DNA from: Gammaproteobacteria bacterium RIFCSPHIGHO2_12_FULL_39_24
Lineage (GTDB): Bacteria > Pseudomonadota > Gammaproteobacteria > Coxiellales > Coxiellaceae
DNA length: 64,000 bases
Assembly: GCA_001802455.1 (NCBI GenBank)
Contig: MGXZ01000016.1
Location: 124,001-188,000, forward strand
Direction: 5' to 3'
Part shown: positions 1 to 8,456 of the stretch, in pieces
Layout: each line of letters starts with the position of its first letter
Numbering within the stretch: the stretch's first letter is position 1
Notes under the pieces: model-generated
Databases searched by the model: none
Told to the model about the DNA's origin: nothing
What the model saw: only the letters and a program-made list of their open reading frames with translations
Position numbers and translations under genes: made by a program

Positions 1-369
1 ATATAAACGCATTTCACCGAGCAAGGGATCCACTAACGCACACGTCGCAATAATCGGCACTGAAAAAGAAATAGAGGGTGAGAAAATTAAAACAATTCCC
101 AATGACAATATCGTCCAGGCGAATGTTGATATTTGTGATGATTCATGCGCGCGTTGCGCAAATAAAATCAATCGCGTTCGCAATCGAAATTTTTCAAATA
201 AAAAAACAAAGAAAATAAATCCCAGAATACACAGATGAATTATTTTCAGCGGCGCTAAGTGAATTAAAAAATAATAATAAAAAAACGGAACCATCACCAT
301 CGCAATATGAAATAAACGTCTCGCGATATGGGCAATGATTCCGCCTTTAATGTGATGTGAAAATTGCAA
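1..369 (-). CDS. Integral membrane protein, C-terminus cut by window edge
   Basis: An open frame runs off the left edge just downstream of bamD on the same strand. It is strongly hydrophobic, with at least three membrane segments. An early motif, HIARRLFHI, resembles the K/R-R-K-L-F-H element near the start of dolichol/phytol-kinase-like and CDP-lipid membrane enzymes, and a later segment reads ATCALVDPLLGEMR. The family is a guess from these patterns. The start is unclear: the frame opens inside the 3' end of bamD, has no good ATG there, and could begin at TTG (369) or at ATG (300 or 294). No ribosome site separates the choices. It is probably cotranscribed with bamD. Confidence 0.45.
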   Translation of the reverse strand, partial: MQFSHHIKGGIIAHIARRLFHIAMVMVPFFYYYFLIHLAPLKIIHLCILGFIFFVFLFEKFRLRTRLILFAQRAHESSQISTFAWTILSLGIVLIFSPSISFSVPIIATCALVDPLLGEMRLY

Positions 370-377
370 AGCAAAAA

Positions 378-1142
378 CTACCGCAACGCTTTCAATGCAC
401 GCGAATGTGGATAGCTTGCTTGAAAAATTTTCATTGTATTATTTGCCCTGTGTGTCAACCCCAGCTGACGATAGGATTTCACCATAATCACTAATGCAGG
501 GATAACAGAAGGTGAGCGATCATAATGTTCCAACACAGTGCTTGCACGATTCGCCGCTGCCACATAAGCTTTCTGATCAAAATAGAATTGCGCGATACCC
601 ACTTCTTTTTCAGCAAACAAATTACGAATATAACGCATGCGTGCAATCGCATCAGGAACATACGAACTCGTCGGGAATTGCTGTACCAATTCATTAAATG
701 ACAAATACGCTTGTTTTAAATTTGTTAAATCACGCGGCGCTGGATTCACACCCGCTTTGCGTTGCAGCCATGAAAATCCTTGTCTAAAGGCAATAACGCC
801 TTTCATGTAATAAGCATAATCCGAATAACTTCCACGCGGATATAACGCCAAATAACGATCCGCGGTTGCTAATGCTTCATCCGCTTCATCATCTTTGTAA
901 TAAGCAAACACCAAATTAATCAAACCTTGTTCTGCATACGCACCAAATGGATATAACGCATTCAATGCTTCTAGTTGTTTCACGGCACGATGATAATGCC
1001 CATCTAATAAATCTTTTTTAGAAGTATGATACAATTCAGATGCGGTTTTATTGCGATATGCTTTAAACGAATCTTGTAGTGAATTGCTTGAACAACCACA
1101 TAGCACAACAACCAAACAACACAATAACAATAATTTCTTCAT
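378..1142 (-). CDS. bamD: BamD, outer membrane protein assembly lipoprotein
   Basis: BamD is the essential lipoprotein of the BAM complex that inserts beta-barrel proteins into the outer membrane. It is anchored in the inner leaflet of the outer membrane and binds BamA, BamC and BamE. The 254-residue product has a lipoprotein signal peptide with lipobox LCGC (Cys17), followed by tetratricopeptide-like helices, including the YPFGAYAEQ and YPRGSYSDYA segments typical of YfiO/ComL proteins. Length matches the family (about 245). It is divergent from rluD, the same arrangement as yfiO/rluD in enteric bacteria, which supports the call. Confidence 0.95.
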   Translation of the reverse strand: MKKLLLLCCLVVVLCGCSSNSLQDSFKAYRNKTASELYHTSKKDLLDGHYHRAVKQLEALNALYPFGAYAEQGLINLVFAYYKDDEADEALATADRYLALYPRGSYSDYAYYMKGVIAFRQGFSWLQRKAGVNPAPRDLTNLKQAYLSFNELVQQFPTSSYVPDAIARMRYIRNLFAEKEVGIAQFYFDQKAYVAAANRASTVLEHYDRSPSVIPALVIMVKSYRQLGLTHRANNTMKIFQASYPHSRALKALR

Positions 1143-1223
1143 AATATTATCCAGCTCAATTTAGTCCTTGAATGAAGAGAAAGATTATATCATTCTGTTG
1201 AATTTGGAAAGTTGTACAATCCC

Positions 1224-1251
1224 TGATAACTGATAACTGATAACTGATACC
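1224..1251. repeat. Heptamer array, 4 copies (TGATAAC x3, TGATACC)
   Basis: Three perfect TGATAAC units are followed by TGATACC and end seven bases before the rluD start codon. The array takes the place where a Shine-Dalgarno sequence would be expected. It is one of ten arrays of the NGATANC heptamer family in this window. Confidence 0.9.
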
Positions 1252-1258
1252 TGCTTTT

Positions 1259-2206
1259 ATGAAAACCATCCAACTACAATCCATCATCCCTGAAACAGTC
1301 GCACACGAACGTCTGGATATCGCCTTAACCAAATTATTTCCAGACTATTCGCGTAGTTTAATTCAGCAATGGATCAAAAATGGTTCTGTGCGTGTTAATG
1401 ATCACCTCATTCAAAAGCCTCGCTGTACTGTTCAAGCAGGACAAGTCGTACAAGTTAATGCTGAATTAGTGGAAAATACAGAATGGAATGCGCAACCCAT
1501 TTCGCTGTCTGTTATTTTTGAAGATGATTATTTGATGGTGATTAATAAACCTATCGGATTGGTGGTACATCCTGGTGCTGGCAATCCTGATAACACCGTG
1601 GTAAATGCACTACTGCATCATTGTTCTGATTTATCGTCAATTCCTCGCGCAGGAATTATTCATCGATTAGACAAAGACACGTCGGGATTATTGATTGTCG
1701 CCAAAACATTACCCGTTCACAATGCGTTGATCAAACAAATGCAAGCACGCGACATTCACCGTGAATATCGCGCCATTGTGCACGGTCATATTATTTCTGG
1801 CGGCACCATTGATTTACCGATGGGACGTCATCCAATGCATCGCACCAAAATGGCTGTGAGAGAACTAGGAAAACCAGCGGTAACACATTATCGCGTGTTA
1901 GAACATTTTCCAAAACACACTTTGTTGTCTGTACAATTAGAAACAGGACGCACACATCAAATTCGTGTCCATTTCGCCCATTATCACCATCCGTTGGTAG
2001 GTGATCCAACATACGGAAAACGAGGACAATATCAATCCCCTGAATTATCACTTGCAACACAAACTGCGTTAAATAACTTTAAACATCAAGCACTACACGC
2101 CTATAAATTGAAACTGATTCACCCCATTACGAAAAAACAATGCGAGTGGAAAGCGCCACTGCCGGATGATTTCGAACAATTAATACACGCATTACGCGAA
2201 AATTGA
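1259..2206 (+). CDS. rluD: 23S rRNA pseudouridine synthase RluD
   Basis: RluD isomerises uridines 1911, 1915 and 1917 in helix 69 of 23S rRNA to pseudouridine. The 315-residue protein has an N-terminal S4 RNA-binding domain (about residues 17-75) and a RluA-type catalytic domain with motif HRLDKDTSGLL; Asp138 is the predicted catalytic residue. The TGRTHQIRVH motif near residue 225 is also present. Length is normal (E. coli 326). No ribosome binding site precedes the ATG, only the heptamer array, so translation initiation may be weak or unusual. The divergent bamD neighbour is conserved in other gammaproteobacteria, but the usual downstream pgeF (yfiH) is replaced here by a DegQ-type protease. 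Confidence 0.95.
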   Translation: MKTIQLQSIIPETVAHERLDIALTKLFPDYSRSLIQQWIKNGSVRVNDHLIQKPRCTVQAGQVVQVNAELVENTEWNAQPISLSVIFEDDYLMVINKPIGLVVHPGAGNPDNTVVNALLHHCSDLSSIPRAGIIHRLDKDTSGLLIVAKTLPVHNALIKQMQARDIHREYRAIVHGHIISGGTIDLPMGRHPMHRTKMAVRELGKPAVTHYRVLEHFPKHTLLSVQLETGRTHQIRVHFAHYHHPLVGDPTYGKRGQYQSPELSLATQTALNNFKHQALHAYKLKLIHPITKKQCEWKAPLPDDFEQLIHALREN

Positions 2207-2257
2207 GATAAAACTCGATATAATAGCGATCATAATAAAAATGCTCGATGAGGTTTT

Positions 2258-3586
2258 ATGAAATATTGTCGCCGGCTGATGATCTGTTTTTTAATGCTGA
2301 TACCCATCGCGGGTTTTGCGCATTTACCCACATCACAAGAGGGTAATTCGATTGCACCCATGCTTGCCAAAGTAACACCGGCAATTGTGAATATTTATGT
2401 GGAAGGGGAACAGTTAACGCGAGTCGATCAACTATTACCCGAGCGAGGCGAAGACGGTAGAAAAGTACCAGTAAAAAGTTTTGCGGTTGGTTCTGGTGTT
2501 ATTTTTGATGCAGCAAAAGGATTAATTGTCACCAATGCGCATGTCATTTCAAATGAAAAAGTGATTGTGGTAACACTGAAAAATGGTGAGCGTTATCACG
2601 CAAAATTAATTGCAAAAGACACTGGATATGACATCGCTATTTTAGCAATTAAAGCAAAAAATTTAACCGGACTTCCTTTTGCTAATTCCGATAATTTAAA
2701 AGTCGGTGATTTTGTCACTGCGATCGGCAGTCCTTATGGTTTATCACAAACCGTTACATCGGGTGTGGTCAGCGCATTAAATCGCACACATCCGCAAATT
2801 GAAGGGTATCAAAGTTTTATTCAAACGGATGCACCGATTAATCCCGGTAATTCAGGTGGTGCGTTGGTCAATATGCAAGGCGAATTAGTCGGAATTAATA
2901 CGGCGATGGTAGCACCGACTGACGGCAATATTGGAATTGGTTTTTCAATTCCCAGCAACATGGTGCAAGGTGTAATCGATCAATTAATTAAATATGGAAA
3001 AGTAGAACACAGCGTATTGGGTGTTATTGCAGAAAATATTACACCACAATTAGCTGACGCAGTTGGCTTATCCAATACGCATGGTGCGATTATTTCGCAA
3101 GTATTACCGAACACACCAGCAGCGATTGCAGGACTTAAAGCGGAAGATGTGATTACACAAGTTAACAATCATCCTGTGAGTAGCGCTGTGCAATTGCGTA
3201 ATATAATGGGATTGATTCGCCCGAAATCAACAGTACATATCACTTATCTTCGAAATCATGAAACAAAAACAATGACTGCAACCGTGGTTAATCCAAAAGA
3301 AATAAAAGAACCAACCACGGCTTATTTTTCCGGCATGCGCTTGCAAAATTTTAAAGAACAAGAAATCGATGGAATTGAATTACAAGGTGTATTAATTACT
3401 GACATTAAAGATAGCAGCGAAGGTGCATTAGCTGGTTTTGCATTAGGTGATGTGATCACCGCAGTCAATTCAACACCCGTGACGTCACTCGAAGCATTAC
3501 AAAACGCGATTAAAAATCAAACCAAGCCCATTATGCTGAGTGTCATGCGCGGAAATAATAATTTGTTTGTGGTATTAACGAAATAA
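2258..3586 (+). CDS. degQ: DegQ/HtrA-type periplasmic serine endoprotease
   Basis: This is a Do-family protease that degrades or refolds damaged periplasmic proteins. It has a signal peptide (residues 1-21, cleavage after GFA), a trypsin-like domain with catalytic triad His95 (TNAHVI), Asp125 and Ser199 (NPGNSGGAL), and two C-terminal PDZ domains (about 255-345 and 360-440). The short insert between the first strands (the LA loop) and the 442-residue length fit DegQ better than DegP. The start follows a GAGG ribosome site. It lies 2 bp upstream of the efflux adaptor, so the three genes may be cotranscribed. Confidence 0.92.
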   Translation: MKYCRRLMICFLMLIPIAGFAHLPTSQEGNSIAPMLAKVTPAIVNIYVEGEQLTRVDQLLPERGEDGRKVPVKSFAVGSGVIFDAAKGLIVTNAHVISNEKVIVVTLKNGERYHAKLIAKDTGYDIAILAIKAKNLTGLPFANSDNLKVGDFVTAIGSPYGLSQTVTSGVVSALNRTHPQIEGYQSFIQTDAPINPGNSGGALVNMQGELVGINTAMVAPTDGNIGIGFSIPSNMVQGVIDQLIKYGKVEHSVLGVIAENITPQLADAVGLSNTHGAIISQVLPNTPAAIAGLKAEDVITQVNNHPVSSAVQLRNIMGLIRPKSTVHITYLRNHETKTMTATVVNPKEIKEPTTAYFSGMRLQNFKEQEIDGIELQGVLITDIKDSSEGALAGFALGDVITAVNSTPVTSLEALQNAIKNQTKPIMLSVMRGNNNLFVVLTK

Positions 3587-3588
3587 GT

Positions 3589-4650
3589 ATGAAAAAAAGA
3601 TTAACCATTATTATTGTAGTTGGCATTGTAATTATTGTACTGCTTGTCATTCATCATCATAAAAAAATAATTGCAACACGATCTGACAACAGCGCCGCTA
3701 TTGTTGTTCGTGTTGCAAAACCCCTTCAACAAACACTCGCTACTACCGTCACTGCAACCGGCTCGCTCGTTGCGGATAAAAGTACGATTATCACACCGCG
3801 TGCAAGCGGTTACATTCGATCCATTGCTTTTCAAGAAGGGCAAACGGTTAAAGCAGGACAAGTATTATTTCAATTGGATTCGCAAACGCAACGTGATGCA
3901 CTCACAGCAGCGCAAGCAGCGTATGCTTTGAGTCAATTACAATTTGAGCGCAATAAAATTTTTTTAAAAAAAGGATTTATCACGCAAGATTTATTTTATT
4001 CTTCAAAAGTAGCCTTAAAACAAAATCAAGCCGCACTGCAAATAGCAGAAACCAATTTATCTGATCGCATCATCACAGCGCCCTTCGATGGCACGCTGGG
4101 TTCATTGTCAGTGAGTTTAGGTGACTTGGTGAATCCAGGTAACACGTTAACCACACTCGTTGACAATCAACATTTGCGTGTAGAATATGCCTTGCCTGTA
4201 AAAGAGTTAAATCACATTAAATTAAATCAAACTATTGATATAACGGATGCGCTGAGAAAAAATAAAATTGCTGCGGTGGTGAGTTATATCTCGCCTGCCG
4301 TTGATGCAAACACACAAACCATTTCAGTCCATGCGAATATTAATAATAGTGCGCAATTATTTAAACCCGGCGAATATGTTACCGTGATACAACAAATTGG
4401 TTTAGGAAAAAATACATTGCTAATACCAGAAGAAAGTGTACTGGCATCGATCAATGGTTACCATGTTTTTACTGTTAAAAATAATAAAGCAATCAATACG
4501 CCCGTTAAAATGGGTGATCGTATTAATGGCAATGTGATTATCAAATCGGGTTTAACGTCAAATGATGTGGTGATTATTGCGGGCGAGAACCAGGTGAAAA
4601 ATGGTGTGAGCGTAACAATGCAGACGATGCACACTCACACTGATAACTGA
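3589..4650 (+). CDS. RND efflux periplasmic adaptor (membrane fusion protein)
   Basis: The adaptor links an inner-membrane RND pump to an outer-membrane channel. The 353-residue protein has one N-terminal membrane anchor (about 5-22), a lipoyl-like hybrid domain (RASGYIRSIAFQEGQTVKAG), an alpha-hairpin (about 100-150) and a C-terminal beta-barrel domain (APFDGTLGSLSVSLGDLVNPG). It sits 30 bp upstream of the permease and 2 bp after degQ. The last residues (HTHTDN, then stop) are encoded by short repeats: a CACTCA-type hexamer and then the TGATAAC array. The repeats therefore set the C-terminus. The substrate cannot be told from sequence, and no TolC-type channel gene is nearby. Confidence 0.9.
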   Translation: MKKRLTIIIVVGIVIIVLLVIHHHKKIIATRSDNSAAIVVRVAKPLQQTLATTVTATGSLVADKSTIITPRASGYIRSIAFQEGQTVKAGQVLFQLDSQTQRDALTAAQAAYALSQLQFERNKIFLKKGFITQDLFYSSKVALKQNQAALQIAETNLSDRIITAPFDGTLGSLSVSLGDLVNPGNTLTTLVDNQHLRVEYALPVKELNHIKLNQTIDITDALRKNKIAAVVSYISPAVDANTQTISVHANINNSAQLFKPGEYVTVIQQIGLGKNTLLIPEESVLASINGYHVFTVKNNKAINTPVKMGDRINGNVIIKSGLTSNDVVIIAGENQVKNGVSVTMQTMHTHTDN

Positions 4651-4675
4651 TAACTGATAACTGATAACTGATAAC
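4641..4675. repeat. Heptamer array, 5 perfect TGATAAC copies
   Basis: Five perfect units span the stop codon of the RND adaptor and end 5 bp before the permease ATG. Seven is not a multiple of three and the unit contains overlapping TGA and TAA, so the array carries stops in all three frames on this strand. Confidence 0.95.
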
Positions 4676-4680
4676 TCATT

Positions 4681-7600
4681 ATGAAACTTCCGCTTTTTTG
4701 CATTCAACGTCCCGTCTTCGCAACTGTGCTCAGTTTGATTTTAATCATCATCGGCATCATGGGTTATCAAAATTTAGAAACACGTTTTTTACCGCAATTT
4801 ACGTCGAATCGCGTATTAATTTCGACAATCTATACCGGTGCGAGCGCACACTTGGTTGAAACCACCGTCACCACACCCCTTGAAAAAGCCATCAGTGGTA
4901 TTGATGGCATTGAATATATGTTTTCATCCAGCAGCCAGGGAAGCAGCGCTATCACGGCCATCTTAGATCCCGGCGTCAATGTTTATAACGTCACCAGTAA
5001 AATTCGCAATCAAATTGCGATGGCGGCATCCACACTTCCTAATACTATCCAAGCGCCAGTCGTGCAAACCGGTTATAACGGAATGGATTTAATGGATATT
5101 GGATTTACCATTCAAGGCGAGTCACTCAGTCAATTACGCGATTATCTCGATCGATTTGTTATTAATCGTATTCAAGAACAATCTGGTATTGCCACCGTTA
5201 ATATTTTAGGTGCCAATAAATACGCGATGCGCATTACATTGCATCCCACCGAAATGGCTGCACGACAAATTAATGTCACGGAAATTGATCAAGCAATTCG
5301 CGATAGCAATTTGCAATTACCGGCGGGATCACTAGAAACAGCAACCATGGATTTTCCGATCACCGCAAAAACCGCTTTAAATACCGCACAACAATTTGGC
5401 AATATTGTTGTTAAAAATAACAATGGACAACTGATACGTCTCAACGATATTGCCACCGTAAAATTAGGAAATGATATCGCCTATCAATCTTTTGTGCACA
5501 TTAATGGCGTTCCTGCGATTTTACTCTCTGTTTATAACACCAATGAATCTAATCCCATCGACACATCAAAACGGTTGCGACAACTGTTACAGCGCATTGG
5601 TTCGCAACTACCTTCGAATATTCATTACGATATTACCTTTGATCAATCTAACTTCATGAAAGCCAGTATTGCCGAAGTATATAAAACCATTGCGTTATCC
5701 ATTATTTTTGTTGGCGTGATTATCTTTTTTTCACTCGGACAATTTCGTTCAGCACTCATACCCATTGTCACTATTCCAATTTGTATTTTAGCAACAACGG
5801 GGTTTATGTATTTTGCCGGATTCAGCATTAACATCATTACATTATTAGCAATCGTGTTATCGATTGGATTAGTGGTAGATGACGCCATTGTGGTACTTGA
5901 AAACATTCATCGTCATATTGAAAATGGATTAACACGCATGCAAGCCGCCATCAAAGGCAGTCAAGAAATTGCAACGCCGGTGATTGCCATGACGCTCACT
6001 TTAGCAGCGGTGTATTCACCCATTGGTTTAATTCAAGGCATTGTTGCCCATATTTTTTCATCCTTTGCTTTTACGCTCGCTATTGCCGTGATTATTTCAG
6101 GATTGGTAGCACTTACCTTATCACCCATGATGTGTTCTAAACTATTACCGCAGGATATTCAGCACAAAAATAATTTAAATAAACAGATCGAATTATTTTT
6201 TCATCGCATCACAAATGGGTATCGACAATTATTAGAACGCGTTTTATTCAATCGATTAAAAATCGTTATTATTACTTTAATAGTTGCTCTTGCTGGATTT
6301 GCATTAGCATCAACACTGCAAAAAACGTTTTTGCCAAAAGAAGACATGGGATTTTTAATTACCTTGTTGAAATCCGCTACCGACAGCAATAATAAAACAT
6401 CACAAGACCAACTCACAAAACTCAATCAATTGATTTTGCAAAATCCCAATACAACAAAAAATGTGACATTATCATTTGAACCGGTAACACACGGTGATGG
6501 TAACTTACTGTTTACCACGTTAAAAGATTACAGCAAACGCAATCAGCATGCAGAACAAATCGCGGATGCGTTAAATAAAGAATATCAGCAATTTCCTGGA
6601 TTAAATGCAATAACCTTTGCGCCTTCTTTTGGTGGTAACGTGCATAGCGAAGTGGCTTTTTATATTATGGCACCCAGTAATTATCAATATTTATATCAAG
6701 TGGGCAATACATTAATTAAAAAGTTAAGTGCTTATTCTGGATTAATCAATCTCAGCAGCAATATTCAATATGACGATCAACAATATAATTTAACCGTGAA
6801 TCGTGATATCGCCGATCAACTGCAAGTCAGTGTGAGCGACATTGATAATACCATTGCGAATTTATTGGGTGGTACAACCGTTTCTACTTTTGGTTTACAT
6901 GGCCAAACCTATGATGTCGAAATGCAAGCCGCAAAACCCTATTTGCAAAGCGTGCAAGCAATGGAACAGTTATCGGTACAGAACGCAACAGGCCAACTGA
7001 TTCCACTCAGCAATTTAATTTCTGTTACTCCAGTTCCAACACAAACAGATTTATTTCATTTTAATCAATTGCGCGCAGCGGAAATTACCGCTGAAATTGC
7101 ACCCGGTTATACCCTCGGCAGCACGGTGAATTATTTACAAAAATCATTACCACAATTATTACCTTCTAATGTGAAATATGCTTTCACCGGACAAGCCCGT
7201 CGCGTAGTCACCTCATCCCATTCTATGGGATTGCTATTTTTACTCGCGTTTGTTTTTATTTATTTGGTGTTGAGCGCGCAATTTGAAAGTTTTATTGATC
7301 CTTTTATTATTTTATTATCCGTCCCACTCAGCATCATTGGTGCATTGATGAGTTTAAAAATGGTCAATGGCTCTATTAATTTATACACAATGATCGGATT
7401 AATTACGTTAGTCGGATTAATTTCAAAACATGGTATTCTCATCACGCAATTTGCCAATAGACTGCAAAAAGAAGGTGAAAATGCACACGCAGCACTGGTC
7501 AATTCTGCGAGTATTCGTTTGCGCCCCATTTTAATGACAACCGCAGCGATGATTTGCGGTGCGCTCCCATTAATCTTTGCAACGGGCGCCAGTGCGGTGA

Positions 7601-7734
7601 GTCGTGAACAAATTGGCACTGTATTGGTTGGCGGTTTATTTTTCGGCACGTTTTTTTCACTGATAGTAGTGCCCATTGCGTACAGTTATTTTAATCAACT
7701 GAAGCGGTATGTGCACAGAAGTTTCGCACTTTAA
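4681..7734 (+). CDS. RND-family inner-membrane efflux permease
   Basis: This is a proton-driven pump of the AcrB/MexB/MdtBC superfamily (hydrophobe-amphiphile efflux). At 1017 residues it has full family length. It has the first membrane helix, two large periplasmic loops and two bundles of helices. The motif SIGLVVDDAIVVLEN (helix 4, with the two adjacent Asp residues of the proton relay) and the region around residue 925 (GLITLVGLISKHGILITQ) are intact. The neighbouring adaptor supports a two-gene pump unit. The C-terminus HRSFAL and the TAA stop come from the terminal inverted repeat of a MITE-like element at 7718, so the original C-terminus has probably been replaced. Confidence 0.93.
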   Translation: MKLPLFCIQRPVFATVLSLILIIIGIMGYQNLETRFLPQFTSNRVLISTIYTGASAHLVETTVTTPLEKAISGIDGIEYMFSSSSQGSSAITAILDPGVNVYNVTSKIRNQIAMAASTLPNTIQAPVVQTGYNGMDLMDIGFTIQGESLSQLRDYLDRFVINRIQEQSGIATVNILGANKYAMRITLHPTEMAARQINVTEIDQAIRDSNLQLPAGSLETATMDFPITAKTALNTAQQFGNIVVKNNNGQLIRLNDIATVKLGNDIAYQSFVHINGVPAILLSVYNTNESNPIDTSKRLRQLLQRIGSQLPSNIHYDITFDQSNFMKASIAEVYKTIALSIIFVGVIIFFSLGQFRSALIPIVTIPICILATTGFMYFAGFSINIITLLAIVLSIGLVVDDAIVVLENIHRHIENGLTRMQAAIKGSQEIATPVIAMTLTLAAVYSPIGLIQGIVAHIFSSFAFTLAIAVIISGLVALTLSPMMCSKLLPQDIQHKNNLNKQIELFFHRITNGYRQLLERVLFNRLKIVIITLIVALAGFALASTLQKTFLPKEDMGFLITLLKSATDSNNKTSQDQLTKLNQLILQNPNTTKNVTLSFEPVTHGDGNLLFTTLKDYSKRNQHAEQIADALNKEYQQFPGLNAITFAPSFGGNVHSEVAFYIMAPSNYQYLYQVGNTLIKKLSAYSGLINLSSNIQYDDQQYNLTVNRDIADQLQVSVSDIDNTIANLLGGTTVSTFGLHGQTYDVEMQAAKPYLQSVQAMEQLSVQNATGQLIPLSNLISVTPVPTQTDLFHFNQLRAAEITAEIAPGYTLGSTVNYLQKSLPQLLPSNVKYAFTGQARRVVTSSHSMGLLFLLAFVFIYLVLSAQFESFIDPFIILLSVPLSIIGALMSLKMVNGSINLYTMIGLITLVGLISKHGILITQFANRLQKEGENAHAALVNSASIRLRPILMTTAAMICGALPLIFATGASAVSREQIGTVLVGGLFFGTFFSLIVVPIAYSYFNQLKRYVHRSFAL

Positions 7735-7799
7735 AATCTATCATTCGCTTACTGGATGTTGTACTCGCTGCTTCAGAGTGTTTTTTAAAGTGCGAAACT
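7718..7799. mobile_element. MITE-like inverted-repeat element, short copy (family 1)
   Basis: The 82-bp segment has near-perfect terminal inverted repeats: AGTTTCGCACTTTAAAA on the left and its complement at 7783-7799. The inside (a TCATTCGCTTACTGGATG-like part and a CTCGCTGCTTCAGAGT part) matches the two ends of the larger element at 44370-44560, so this is an internally deleted copy. It has no coding capacity. It overlaps the last codons of the RND permease. Confidence 0.85.
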
Positions 7800-7856
7800 G
7801 CCCCCTAATCTAGTCTTATTTACTTTTTCGCACACATTCCCTACACTACCCCCACC

Positions 7857-8444
7857 ATGACGATCAGTTTACAAACCATGATTGAAGTTCCCGCAACGCT
7901 CACGGCGTTTTTGAATATTTATCTTGCGGCCAGGGCCAATATTTGGAATTGGTTATTCGGCATTTTCGCGGTCATTCTGTACGCATTTATTTTTTATCAC
8001 ACCCGTTTATATGGCGACATGACATTACAAGCGGTGTATTTGCTCTTTCAATTTTACGGCTGGTATCAATGGAAATCAGGCGGTGATAAAGCAACCGCAT
8101 TACCCATCAGCAAGACGCCGCACTCACAATATTACATTTTAAGTGCTGCATTTTTTATTTTATTTGCACTTTTTTTTGTTTTGTTAAAACACTACACCAA
8201 TTCCACAACGCCTTTTATTGATGCATTCACAACCGCGCTGAGTTTGGTGGCGCAGTGGATGATGTGTAAAAAATGGTTGGAAAATTGGGTGGCGTGGATG
8301 GTGCTCGATTTTATTTCGCTCTACATGTATTTTTCAAAGGAACTGTATTTAACAATGGGATTATACGCAACATTTTTTATTTTGTGTGTCATGGGATATC
8401 AAGCGTGGAAACGCGAATTATCGAAACACAGCCACACCAGGTAA
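7857..8444 (+). CDS. pnuC: PnuC-type nicotinamide riboside transporter
   Basis: PnuC proteins carry nicotinamide riboside (or related vitamins) across the inner membrane by facilitated diffusion, with trapping by phosphorylation. The 195-residue product has seven predicted membrane helices and family-typical stretches: the W-N-W-L-F-G-I region near residue 30, the QFYGWYQW motif near 68, and a late VAQWMMCKKWLENW helix containing the conserved W-x-x-x-x-x-x-E/N-W pattern. A NAD-precursor importer fits a host-dependent lifestyle. No NadR gene or recognisable NAD riboswitch is seen nearby. The upstream gap holds the MITE, and no clear ribosome binding site precedes the ATG. Confidence 0.88.
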   Translation: MTISLQTMIEVPATLTAFLNIYLAARANIWNWLFGIFAVILYAFIFYHTRLYGDMTLQAVYLLFQFYGWYQWKSGGDKATALPISKTPHSQYYILSAAFFILFALFFVLLKHYTNSTTPFIDAFTTALSLVAQWMMCKKWLENWVAWMVLDFISLYMYFSKELYLTMGLYATFFILCVMGYQAWKRELSKHSHTR

Positions 8445-8456
8445 AGAAAAGACCAT

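Noticed and set aside
7800-7856. NAD-type riboswitch upstream of pnuC
   Set aside because: The leader is too short and shows no recognisable conserved core.
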